64,000 bases of DNA from Anoplopoma fimbria. Lineage: Eukaryota > Chordata > Actinopteri > Perciformes > Anoplopomatidae. Positions within the stretch are counted from its first letter, which is position 1. Each line of letters opens with the position of its first letter. The notes under the pieces were generated by a model. It was not told the DNA's origin, searched no databases, and saw nothing but the letters and a program-made list of their open reading frames with translations. Shown here piece by piece: positions 13,425 to 25,600 of the stretch. Location: the NCBI RefSeq assembly GCF_027596085.1, contig NC_072451.1, forward strand, positions 5,900,231 to 5,964,230, written 5' to 3'. The position numbers were made by a program, and so were the translations under genes.

Positions 13425-16400
13425 CACGCCATTTTTGTGTCAAAGTGTGTGGGCTCTGTTTACAGTCTCTTAAACAACTATTCAGTTTTCATTTTCTTTC
13501 TTGACACTGGAATTATATAAAGCTACAGAAACCTGAAAATATGTTTTTTACACATGTACTGTATAATAAATGCAAATGTTTATACAATTCATGACAAACA
13601 ATGGCCCCTTTCACTCTTCCGCAACTATTCAATAACAGAACATTCTGTATACTAAATGTGAATAGATTGAACAAAAATAAAAAAATCCTTGACTCCACGA
13701 GAATGAACTTCGGATCAGAATATTTTCATTTCATTTCAAAACCAAGGCCTGTATACCACAGTACAAATGAATAGCTGGTATACTCAGTAAACAGTAAATT
13801 AAGTAAGTGAAGCCTGCAGTATCATATATATACACACACAGCATACATTGATTAGTTCCTGCATGGGATAAATCCCCCAACTCCTCCAGCTTCTAATGTT
13901 GCTCATTGGAAATATGCTAATGAGATCAGTCACGATTGCTGATTCCCTTTGAACTTTTATTTTGTCATGGGCTGACTGAAATCACAGAGGTAGAGAGCAG
14001 GAGGTTTTTCTGCCGTATGCCCACGGCCCCTCTTCCACCATCTGCCGGACCTCATTTCATTTGAATAATAAATGATTGCCTTTTTTTTTTCTTCCCTCTG
14101 CAACACAGAGGTGCTTCGGCTCCTCATATGTTTCTGCGGTTCAAGAGAATAAACGGCCACCAGCCATGACGGAGGATTGCCCTGCCCCGGGTCTACGGGC
14201 CACAGCAGCCTGCAGCACACTGAATATACACTGAATCAAAGCTGAAATGTATTCTTCTAAGCCGCACACTGAAGGGATAGGATTCTTCCTTTATTTTGAG
14301 AAACAGCACATGAATAGGCATCCTGTTTTTCTTTAAGAACAAAAAAGACACTGACAGATATTTTCATGCTGGGTTGATTCCCTCAAATGAAAAAAAGTTC
14401 AGTCCCGAAGACCAAACCAGAAATAGATTGTATCAGCAGGATACGCTCATGAGGTTACATTGTCGGTGTTGATGGCCACCAGATAACAAGAGGAGCTCCA
14501 TTCAATCATTGGAACATGATGATTTATAGACTAGTCTCAGTGTAGAGGACATAAAATGGTAGGGCCTGTGGCTGCGGAGCCGATGGTAGCGGCTTTAACT
14601 TTTCTTACACAGATAAGTTTCCTTACTGTCAATTTACATAGTTCCCAGCTGGAGATGTGCTCAAGCAAATCTAATTCAAACTTTTCAAACCTCAAAGACA
14701 CACAGCAGTGCTCCAAATAGCAATAAAGCCACTGGCCTCTGCCCTCTGGTGTACTTCCCATCGCCACACTTTATAACCCCGGCTCTCCGTGTTGAGATTG
14801 GAGCATGTGCTCACCAATGGATTCAAATAGAGTCAATGGGCGCCTCTCTCTCCCCTTCAGCAGTCAGCATGCGGATCTCAAATAGCAGAGCGGTGTGATT
14901 AGCATGCACATGCTTGGTAAGAATTCAATCCATTAGAATTTCCACTTCATATGGAGCAGAATCAGAACATAAATGTTAACAGCATGCTAATCCCCCCTTT
15001 TGTCGAAAGCAAAACAAATGATGTATGAACCTTTCGGTGTGCATTTTCTTTGAAGAGAATATTTTACAGGATTGTAAAAAGCTGTGGTATTTATTAAGAA
15101 CAAACGTTCTGGACAGTCTGTTGAGGGGAATATGGGGAGAGAACGTAAATCTGGTCCCCTGCTGTGCGCCTCCACCAGCTATTACAATGATTGTCCTCTG
15201 CAGGTTTCCAGAAGCTGGAAACAGGGAATGCCCTTGACACATGAGGTATGATAGAAAAAAAGAAAAGAATAGCTGAAACCCGAGGGATCAGCAGGGGCAG
15301 TGAAGCAGATTGTTCCATTTCCCCTTCGTTTAAAACCTACTGCCAAGCTCTGCTTAGACCTGGACCCATGTGCCTGGCCAGGAACAATGGGAGCCAACTA
15401 GAATTAATGAACAATTATCGACAAACCTCGCAATTAACCAGCTCTCCAAATTCTACTCTGCATGAGTTGCTGACAGAATATCAGTTGGGATAAAATATAC
15501 ATAGGTGCCATAATGGGAAAACACAAACTGTGCCTCTGAGGGTCTCCGGGGCTCCTGGGACTGAGATGGGGCTCCCTTTTCCTCTTCCTGTTTCCTTTTT
15601 CCGATCAAAACCATTAGTAGTGATAATAGCAAAGCATGCATCCCAGCTGCTGCCTTGCACAGGCATTTCAATTAGCAGGGTGTTTCAAATCTTTCATTAT
15701 CATTGCTAAAGTGAGATCACCAGGGTAAAGCGAGCGAGCGCAGTCAACACTCCTATAACATGGTGCTAATCACCGGGATCAGCACAAGCCCTACTGTGAA
15801 AACATTCTGCATTGTCACCTTTGATCAAGCACACACCAGATGCATGAGAGGTAATGGCACTAACATGAAACAGCAGGGGTTGCAGCACGTTGCGTCATTT
15901 GCTGGTGTTTTGAATCAGTCCTGATCCTGAAATGTTTTTTTTTTTGTTTTTTTTTATGTAATGTGACATTGTGGTGCAGCACCTTTGTGTACCTATTAAC
16001 TGTAATTTCATGGTGAGTGTGGTTTGTTAGTTATTCTGTTCATTGTGCCAACTGAGCTACCCTGCTGGAAATCTATTCTGCCCTACAAAGGATAAGCGCA
16101 GTAGCAACATATTGGGTCAAAATTGAGTTAAGATCTGAATCTAAGACTTTTACATCATATAAAAAAACACATTTTATCATAGAAATGTGTAATACATGTG
16201 AAAACATATTTTTTATAATTGCAGTAACTACAAAACCAAAACATTAGGGCTAAAGCAAGAGTGCTATATTAATATAAAACTAAATAAATAAAACGAGATT
16301 GCTACAGCTAGCTTCAACTTTCTTGGTTATTCTGTTAGTTATTCCATGTAAGAAAAATGTGTCAGTAGCTGAAACATCCGGTAAAACCCATGCTTAAGCT

Positions 16401-16560
16401 AACGTATCCTAGCAGTGACTCTAGTGGAATTATCTCACACCCTTAAATGTGCAGTTTATTATATTAAATTCATTAATAAAATTATAGTGGTTGGACAAAT
16501 GTTCACCTTGCATACAGAGATACATTTTATTCATTAGAGTAGCTCAATAAGGAAGTCAAA
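13425..16560. other. Intergenic DNA; 14.8-15.9 kb block looks like possible regulatory DNA
   Basis: No gene is supported. The interval of about 14,800-15,900 is largely free of recognisable repeats. It is rich in homeodomain-type TAAT/ATTAG cores, with paired AGCATGCTAAT-like motifs and a CATATG E-box. That composition is often seen in conserved developmental enhancers, but this is inference from composition only. Several short open frames overlap on both strands here, and none has a recognisable domain. Confidence 0.4.
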
Positions 16561-16564
16561 GCAT

Positions 16565-16630
16565 ACCATTGCCTAACGTTGCTAACAGCACAAACAGTGC
16601 AAACAACGGAAACAGTGCTAACAAAGCTAT
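16565..16630. repeat. Short tandem motif cluster (GCTAACAGC / GTGCAAAC)
   Basis: Five or six imperfect 9-12-bp units of the form GCTAACAGCACAAACAGTGC occur in a row. They resemble the GCTAAC motif cluster at 361-392 and may be a diverged relic of the same repeat family. Confidence 0.35.
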
Positions 16631-19600
16631 ATTAATGAATCCCGTTTTTTTTAACCTTTAAGCTATTGACTGTAAATAACAAACCAAACAAAGTCTGATT
16701 GTATTTCCTGCATTTCCTCCTGTACTCTGTGATGATTATCCAAATCAGTATCTGAAATATTCAGGTAATATGTAGGTTTTATGGCAATAATTACAATGAT
16801 TAAAATAATTAAGATAAGAAGACTAAAATTAAGACATTCAAATCTTTCTATACGTTATGTAGTTTGCCAGCCGGTATAAAAACTTTAAATGCTTGGCGTG
16901 TCACTTTAAGTGACATGTTTTTCTTTCAAGAATATACATGAACATATGGATTTTTATCAATCAAGTTGCAAATAAGCATATGTTAAAGTACACTTCAGGA
17001 AAAACAAACACAAATAAAATGTTTTATGCACAGTTTTTACTCTATCCCCTGGACAAGGCAGCTGCAGCAGTGGTTCCACTGAACAATAAACAAACATAAG
17101 GACATTATGTTTCATGCCGTGCACTCAAACAACTGTTCAGGTGATTGTGTTTTAACTATTCTCTTGAGGCAAACCTTTAGTTTTGCTTTTCATCTTGCTT
17201 TTACTATTTTCAAACAATTTAGATTTGTCTGTTGCACAGCCAGGTTCGTGGTCTTTGTGTACAAATGCAAATAGAGTTGTGGTGCATTGACGCACATTTG
17301 TCTGACAGTCCAGAATTATGGCAGGCGGACTGGATCCGGCCGTGAGCGGGAGGAGAGGGAGGGAGAGAGAGAGTGAGAGAGAGAGGGCCCCCGGCAAGCT
17401 GCCCTGGCTTTGTTTACAACAAAAAGCTATTGTTTGATGTGGTCGCGCAGCCGGCTCCAAAGCTCCCGCTCCCACAGGATGTGCTCTGGGTAAAATGCCA
17501 GACGGAGGCCACTGCTGGATGACTTCGACCTCGCCATACTGGGACTCTGAGCACAGTCCTCCTGAGGCCTCTGGAGACTTAAAGTAGTAGATGAAACAAC
17601 CCCGGTTTCATGCATTTTTTGTTTTGTTGTCTTTTATGGGAGAAATGTGTGAGGAATAATCTGTCTCTCTACCAATCAAGCTCAGGTGGCTTCAGCAGAG
17701 AAGAGTACAGGTAACAGCTGTGAAAAACTAATTTAGTAGATCTTTGACAGCTTGAGTTTTCTCAATTTCTTTTTAATCCAAAGACCTTTATATTTGTCAC
17801 TTTAACTGTGTTCTTCAAATGGCAGGATTGGTGACGTTTTATGTAGCTAGAGACCTAAGGTTATTCATTTCTATCCCACATGTCTTTTTTTTCCACAGTC
17901 CTCACTCTCCAAAAACATAATGAATTTCTTATTCCCTTCACTCATTGGGAGATTTCTCTTTCAGACACGTTCTGCCTGACGCTCCCTTTCTCTGCCAAAT
18001 CATCAGTACAAATAATCCACATGCTACCAGCAAACCCAGAGAGCCCTCATTGTGTTTATGATACAGCTATTCAATCGCAGCAAATGTAGGCCATGTAAAG
18101 GACGTGTCGTCAAAGGAGACTGCAAGCATACCCGACGCTTTATTAATCTTTTATCATTCGCCCTTAAAGGGTTGTCCGGTTGAATGCTTGGTTTGAAATA
18201 ATAACAGTAAATGATGAGAAAATGGTATCATGGTGTATCAAGAAAGAAAAGTATAATGTTTTTGTTTTTTTATTATTGCTGAAGTAGCACACAAATGAGA
18301 AGAAGATGGGGCTTATCATTCAGTCACCACAGGTGAGGCATTTCCAGCAGAAACTCTGTAAACAGCGTCTAGCTCCAGCTTTGTTGAAGTATAATTTGTC
18401 AGGAAATCCTTTAAGAGGCTCTTATGATTTTTTTGATGTTTGTGTATATTTCTTTTTCACTGATATAGTACATTTATATGGAAGAAAAGGCAGGCAGAGC
18501 CTCCTGACACGCCAATAAGGATCCGGCGTGGCACACAAGCCACAAAAGTAGACTGTAACAGTAGCCAGTATATGGCGATAATGTGCCTGAAGCAAGACTG
18601 GGCAAGCAAAGAAACATGTGGTGGTGAGCCAAGCTCAAATCCCCTCTGACCTTGCCCCTTTTCCTGCAGCCAGGATGAGATGAAAGGAAGTGTTGATGCC
18701 TCTACTGCCCCCCAGAGGTGCTGGTTTTACTGGCAGGAAAAGGAATCATCTTCAAGGCTGCTCTTGAAGTGCAGCACTAATAGCTTATGTGTTACATAAA
18801 CTCCACGTTGGCTGATGAGGCCTGAGTTTAGATTTTTCAAGTCCCAGACTTCAGCAGGTTAACATTATGATTTACTGCTCTTGGAGAAACAGGGCATCTA
18901 GACAAGAGGTTCAAGGTACTGTAAGTCCCAACTGTTTCATGCCGGATCTATTTAATTTTTCATGTCAGTGTAAGTACAGAGCAAGCACTAAACCCCTGAA
19001 AAAGGAGGCTACCTGCAAAGTCCTTGAGGAATCCTAAGAAACACGCCTAAGTGAACTGTTGGGAAATTAAATATGCTCTCTGTCCTTCCTTTTAAGAAGT
19101 GATGGTTCTGGCAGAGTTGCGAGAAATGCAGCACAAACGATGAGAGAAGAGTTAAAAAAAAAATCACTGACACAGAGACTGTCTAAGTATGCCTGTCCTA
19201 TCCTTTTTTCCCTCTCCACACAAGTTTGTCAAGATAGTTTATAGCCAGCTGTTTCATCTTTCAGCAGGCGAGGCTGGAATTAATAGACCCTTAAACACAG
19301 GCAGCTGTGAGTGTTCTATACTGTGGCTTGTGGCATCAGGAATAATAGTTGTTCTTCTGATATGATGAAACATCCCTCATCAGTATGGCTTCATCTCACT
19401 TCAGAACAAGGAAGGGGACGGAGAGCACGATATGCAAACTCGATCGAACAATCAGATTGTTTTGAAGTGGCTTTGATGAAAGAAAATATATTGTATAAGT
19501 ATGAGGCAGCGCCGACATCTGATTGGCATTTCGCGGCGGCTCTTTTGAAAAAAATGGGATTAATAAAAATTTAAGCAATGTGTGAAGTCAGTATGCAAAC

Positions 19601-19740
19601 CCAAAGGTTTCTGTTCCGCAGCCAACTGTCACATGTAAATGATTGATTTGCTTTTTGTTTATTTGATTTTACTGACAGAAAGCATAAGCCGATTTCTTTT
19701 TCTTCCCGCGATATGCAGCTGCACTCTTAATACTTATTTC
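16631..19740. other. Intergenic DNA; GC-rich block at 17.32-17.62 kb
   Basis: No gene is supported. At 17,320-17,620 a GC-rich segment interrupts AT-rich DNA. It includes a GGAGAGGGAGGGAGAGAGAG-type purine run followed by a CG-containing stretch. Open frames here on the minus strand (17,152-17,475) are low-complexity (SLSLSLSL) and not convincing. The rest is unassigned. Confidence 0.45.
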
Positions 19741-19751
19741 CTGCACCATGA

Positions 19752-19929
19752 TGAGTCAGGGTAAATCTATACACTGAATATAAATAAGATTGCGCATGCA
19801 GAGCTCTGTAGTCGCAATCTGCACCTCCTCTCTCAGCAGCAAGCTCCACACTGCAGGACCAGAAATGTGGGAGTCTGAACTGTCAGTGACCTGAGCAGCG
19901 AGCAGCTCCTGCTGAATCTGCTCCACTTG
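19752..19929 (+). promoter_or_regulatory. Candidate TATA-type promoter and first exon in the desert
   Basis: Seen in order on the plus strand are an AP-1-type TGAGTCA (19,752-19,758), a TATA box TATAAATA (19,779-19,786), a palindromic TGCGCATGCA resembling an NRF1 half-site pair (19,791-19,800), a moderately GC-rich stretch, and a strong splice-donor-like GTGAGTGTG at 19,929. This order and spacing would fit a promoter plus a short non-coding first exon of about 120 bp. No downstream exon was identified, so the transcript is hypothetical. Confidence 0.25.
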
Positions 19930-21810
19930 TGAGTGTGTAAGCGCGGCTTGTAAACCTCACCAGGTGCCTGTTTCGCTCCGTGCTTTCAGGACAGATGGTT
20001 CTGAACTTGTCATGAGAATAACGACCATAGCGAGCTTTGCACCTCCCGATCAATAAACTATTGGATGCTGCACAGACATGAGCTCCACCCTGCATGAGTA
20101 ACCACGCTTCAGTCAACACCTACTGCTCGACCCCCAAGCCTAACCCTGCATCTCTCATCATTCATTTTAATCCAAAATTAAACATATCAATCATTCCGTG
20201 ATGAGATTCGTGAAGTTATTCTTTATGTAAACACTTACTTGTATGGCGTCATGTTTAGTGTAAATGATCCACTTTTTCCAATTTCTGTCCATTTTTTTTA
20301 TTGTATTCATTTTACAAACAATCTAAAATAATTGCTCTTTCCCAGGGATATCAGCTTTATCCCATTTTCTAGTTAAACTGGAATTATGCTCCTTTCTGAA
20401 GATAGATGTAAACGTCTCTGTGAGCATACAGAGTGGAAGGGTGTTATGGGTAACAATAGGTCTAACTACGCATTTTGCAAACAAATTGATCGGATAATTC
20501 AATTCCTGTCAGGAGGCGGGATTGAACCAGGACAACTACAGCTTTTCCCATACGGTTCCATACAACTGCACAACATTCAAGAACGTATCCAAGAGCTCGT
20601 TCACCTACATGCAGCCTTGAGAACCAGACTTTTGATTACATTGACATTGTCCCAGAAGGGCTTCAGATCAGACTCAAGACGTATTGTTTACATCCAGGTT
20701 GTCACTTAGTCTCCAACATGGCTGTTGTGTGTTTAGCTGTCTGCTTCTTGAATTATAGACAGTTTTAATACCACATTTTTGTTGGTTGTTTTTCTCCACT
20801 GTTTGCATCTAAGTTTAATTTTTTTGTATTTCTAACAAGGACAATAAGCAATTTCAGGGCAACAAGCAAACAATACAGACAACCACCAATGCAGCAACAA
20901 CAATAATAATAGATAATAGGCCTCGATAAATACATTAAACATTTTAAAAATTAATATTCCCCATCTACATATTTCTTTGAACACTTAATTATAGCTTGTC
21001 TGTTCTGTAAAAAGGTAGCCACAGGTGTGACAGAACAACAATGGAAGGCATTTTCTTCAGCTGGTGACATTCCTGACACATTATTGCGCTTGTCCGACCA
21101 GCTCATTTCTAGCCAATATGGGTATTATCCTGCATGAGAGTATTTGACAGCTCCATTGCTTTTAAAACTGCGATTACAATAATTACACAGGACCACTTTT
21201 CTGCTGAAACTGAGGACAACTTTGACCGTGGTACTGGAATTTAAATCAGGCTCATATACAGGATCCCACCTCTCTGTATAGGAGAGGCAGAAACTTTGGG
21301 TGGGAAAAAAATTACTTTGATACGAAATATATATGAAGTTAAGCATCACTTTGCAGTCAGATAAAACCGATGTCAAGCAACGGAGAAACGCAACATAAAA
21401 AGAACTGGTGATACACAAATCTCAATGGAACTGCACCCATATCAAAGCCAATGATTATGCGGGCAAAGCCTTGTCTGATTGCAAAAGCAGCTAGTGAGAA
21501 GATGAAAGAATAGTTTACCATGTGATGTCTACCTCAATGCCTTTGAAACAGCACCACATGTGGGGTGGATTGCTTTAACCTTTAAGTGGTGTCAAAAATG
21601 ATGTGAGAGGCAACCAAGAGTCAAATGGACATTGTGGCATCATTCAGGTGGCAACACATCGTGTATTAACTCCCACTGGGCTGCAAACCGTCAGCCATAA
21701 GAGAGAGATCAGTAAAGTTTTAGACGGATAGCTGGACGGAATTAAAAGGACTGAACCAAACTTTGTTTCTGTTGCGATAGGCCGGTTAAACTCAACTTGG
21801 GTTTGTTGAC
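19930..21810. other. Intergenic DNA without supported genes
   Basis: The best open frame is 107 codons from an ATG at 20,386 to 20,709. It has no recognisable motif, no transmembrane segment, and no visible link to a gene model. The rest is AT-rich spacer. Confidence 0.5.
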
Positions 21811-21815
21811 TTTGG

Positions 21816-22310
21816 ATGGGTTGATAGATGGATGGATAGTCAGATGGATGGATGAATGAATAGATGGACGGACAGATTAATGAATGGATGGATGGATGAA
21901 TAGATGGATAGATTGACCGACGCATGAACGGATAGAGAAATAGACGGATAGACAGATGGATGGATGGATGGATGAATGGATGAATGGACGGATAAATGGA
22001 TGCATGAATAAAATGATTGATAGATTGATGGATGAATAGATGGACAGATGGATGAATAGACGGATAGATGGATGTATGGATGAATGGATGAGTAGATGGA
22101 CAGATGGATGGATTGATAGACGGATGGTTGGATGGATGAATGAATTGCCAGACTGATGGATTGATTGATGATAGATGGATGGATAGTTGGATGGATGAGT
22201 AGACGGATGGATGAATAATGGATTGATCGACAGATGGATGGATGGATGGATGGATGGATGGATGGATGGATGGATGGATGGATGGATGGATGGATGGATG
22301 GATGAATGGA
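21816..22310. repeat. GGAT/GATA-type degenerate tetranucleotide array
   Basis: About 500 bp of GATG-based repeats, with many GATA, GACG and GAAT variants in the left two thirds and a pure (GGAT)n core at about 22,233-22,304. Minus-strand frames read as endless Ser-Ile-His-Pro repeats, which is an artefact of the tetranucleotide in all three frames. The array directly abuts a transposase remnant on its right. Confidence 0.9.
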
Positions 22311-22329
22311 TACATAGCTAGATACTGTG

Positions 22330-22622
22330 GTCTGGGGCTGTTTTCTTGGTTTGGGCAATTTCTCCTGACACACAGCCAGGTCCATTAAAAAAAAATGAAA
22401 TTTGACTTAGGTTGTACTGAGCCCTGACCTCAACCCCGTCCGACACCTTTTGTGATGAACTCAAACACCGACTGCTAGCCAGGCCTGCATCACTGCCCTC
22501 ACCTCACTAATGCCTATGTGGCTGAATGAAAACAAATCCCTGCGGCCAGCATTAAAAAAATAAAGCCTTCCCAGAGGAGCGGAGGCTGATATGGCAACAG
22601 ATCAATGCCCATGTTGGTAGAT
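22330..22622 (+). pseudogene. Degenerate 3' fragment of a Tc1/mariner-type DDE transposase
   Basis: From 22,420 the plus strand reads Ser-Pro-Asp-Leu-Asn-Pro-Val, the signature around the second catalytic acidic residue of Tc1/mariner-type transposases. The reading then shifts by one base and continues as Asp-Glu-Leu-Lys-His-Arg-Leu-Leu-Ala-Arg-Pro. It later resumes near the C-terminal Ser-Leu-Pro-Arg-Gly-Ala-Glu-Ala-Asp motif (Ser-Leu-Pro-Arg-Arg in intact relatives). At least one frameshift, in-frame stops and an A-rich insertion break it, so it is dead. Only the last 70 or so residues are represented. Confidence 0.65.
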
Positions 22623-22624
22623 AG

Positions 22625-25600
22625 AAAGATGGATAAATAACATTCAAATTGATTCTAAAAAAACCCATAATTTTTGGCCCACTGCGACTGGTTTCTCAGC
22701 ATTATATATAACAAAAGACAAAGCAGTGCTTCACTGTGAAACAAAAACACCAGATGTTGTGTCAAGAAAAAGAGAGGTGATCTCATCTAAACAACCCGCT
22801 CCGCATTGTTCGAGAGATTTTGAACGAAATGCGTGGTGAATTGTTCAGAACACCATTTGTATTGGGTTGACAGGCTTGTGCTGAAAAATTCCAACGTAAT
22901 GAAACTTATTGCTGTGCCACTAAAGGACAGACAGAATAATATCAGTAGTAGAGGTAGATAGTAGTAGTAAATGTGCCAGTGCTGGTGTAAGGAGGTTCTC
23001 CCAGCATACAAAGGGAAAGTTGTTAGTGTTCATTGGCCCGGCAGCTCTGCAGAGGCCTGAGGATAAGCCTTAAGCCAGAGCACAGCAGATAGCCAGGGGT
23101 GAGGTGAAAGCTCAGACAATATGGTTAGGCTCTGAGGCAAGCATCCTGCTGCAATGGCAGACTACACCAGATAATGTGTCACACAGCAGTATGTTGGTGT
23201 CGCAAACAACAAGACCCTTATTCACACTGTCAGGGGGAAGCTTCATGGAAAGAATGAGAAACTACGGATGGAGGAGTTAGGGAGGAGAGAGCAGAGCGAG
23301 GAACAGAAATCTCTCGAGTGGGATCTTAAGAATGGGTTAGTAAAGGTGTGATGCTGCCGGCACAGAGAATAGATCGCGATTTCTTTCTGTCCTTCCCTCT
23401 ATAGGAATTGAAAGGGGCGGCCGGATAATATAATTGGTTCCAGGAGTGGTGAGTGACGCAGGAAGGGACTTAAACGTACCCCAAGAAACCTGACAGTACA
23501 TGCCGGAGAGAGAAAAGAAAAAAGGAAAAACAAAATAAATGCAAGTTGACAGGCAAAATGGGGGACAGTTAGGCTTAGTGTTATTACCATGACAAAGAAA
23601 AAAGAGTGCAGTGTCTACTCCCTGCATGGAGGGTGAAGAGGTTTAAGGACAGAGCAGCAGGAGATGAGGAAGTGGCACACTGAGCTGTGCGTGTGTGCTT
23701 GTATCAGCCCGAGGGTGTGTGCGTGTGAATCTGTCGCTCTGCGTATCCCACTGTCATGTGTATGTATGTAATCATACCTCTTGCAAAAGGCGTAGCACTA
23801 CGTCTGCTCTGATATCAACACTCTGCAACTAGAACATAACAAGGAAGGCTGGCGGAGGACTTTTTTTTCACTTTCTAACTGCAGAGATGATTAAGTAGGT
23901 TTGTTACATGCTCACGCAGGGTTTAAAGTGTTTCAGATTGAATCAGCTGCAATAGAGACAACTATCAAAGACTGATAACTCCTACGGGGCCCTTCAGGCA
24001 TGCAGGAGACTGATTACTCCTCTGCAGGGCAAGAAGTGACATCATCCTCGACTGGAAGCTGTTAGGAAGAGGGCTAGCGGGGAGCATGCTTCATATACCA
24101 TCCTCGCACGCTTCACACACAACTCTCGAGCTCAGAGACCGGTTTGTGTCTTTACACAGTTGACTGTGGCGCTTTGCATCAGACGACCACATCAAACAGC
24201 AGAGGACAGGGTTAATCTCACCCCTTTGGTAGCGCCCAGAGGTTTCCACGGAGATGCAACTCTTGAGTCTGCTAGAAATCCTCCCTGCCAGATCTAATGA
24301 CACGAGCAGATGAAGCCCTGTTTTACATTCTCTCTGTTCAATACTGAGCAGAACTTAAACCAAAAAATATAATTGGATAAATCTGTATCAAGTGAAGAGT
24401 TTCATTCCGAAATTAGATTTTCACAGAGCATTAAAACATTACGAACACAACAGCAAGAGGATGCAACCTTTCCTTTTTTATTTTCAACGTGGCTTTGAAG
24501 CTTAAGCAAATCATTCGGAAATTATGTGAGCGGGGTTTGAAGTGAAAGTAAAATGTCATTTCACATTAAGATAAAAGAATATATGTGCGCAATTGAAAGT
24601 GGGAAAGTGGACAAGTAAAAACGTAATTGAAGAGAATATTCTGTTAAACATAATCTCATACATAGCTTTCAGTCCTGGAGGCTATGGAGCCCTACAGAAA
24701 AATGCAGGGAAATGCAGTAAAAGCTCATCAGACAAGTCAAAAATACCACATGGAAGAACATAATCTAAGTTCACAGACTACATGCTTCCATCTTCATCAC
24801 ATTATCTTCATCTTTAAGTGTAAGCCAAAGAATCTGAGACATTTTGTAGACGTGTATGATTTGCATTACAAACGCTTCAGGCATGTTAGCTTCAGCTAGC
24901 TGGATAGCTCATAGGGCTGTTTAGCCACCAGTGTTTTCAGTTAAACTAGCTAGCCAAAATACTTTCAATGGTTCCACTGATGTTACACTTACACACAGAC
25001 TAGCACACACACACACACACATACACATAAACCCTGGACCAATAGCTGCTCTGGACGGCCACCTCATTAAATGCTTTAGGAAATTGGAAATGTTCCATAG
25101 GGAAAATAGAGAATAGATAAATTATTTTATAAATTTATAATTTTATTTGTCAGCTTAAGGAAAAGTATAAAGCTTTATATCTACTTTTACTCTCCATCAG
25201 AATTATTATTAAGCTTTATATGCTAACAATATTATCTCTTGTTCTATTCAGTTATATTTTTGACTTGAATGAAAACTATTTTGCTACATTTGAATAATTA
25301 AATCCTAATTCAAAAATTAGGAGAGTGGCCGCCACTCTCTGCTGCAATACATAATTGCAGCAGAGAGTGGCCACTTGCACAGAACGACTTCTCCGTGGGT
25401 TATCTATTATGTTAAGTATTATTTTGTTAAGAGGGCTAGCTTGCCCCCATCTGTTAGCCCTACGGACCGTCATCAAAATATTAATGTTTTGAAAAAATCA
25501 AAAATGAATGGTTATCCCAAGCTGTGACAAAAACACTAACAGTTGGGTAGTTCATTTAGTCTGGACCCAATTATTTGATTAGCCGTTATGTTTTCTTGTC

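Noticed and set aside
20386..20709. 107-codon ATG-started open frame
   Set aside because: No family resemblance, no splice or promoter context, ordinary composition. Kept only as a note within the spacer.
21644..22385. Long minus-strand open frames of 181-223 codons reading Ser-Ile-His-Pro repeats
   Set aside because: They are produced by the GGAT tetranucleotide array, which is open in all minus frames. There is no start context, domain or splice support.
25321..25374. MicroRNA precursor interpretation of the hairpin
   Set aside because: The stem is about 21 bp with a 5-nt loop, shorter than a normal precursor, and the arm sequence matches no microRNA I recognise.
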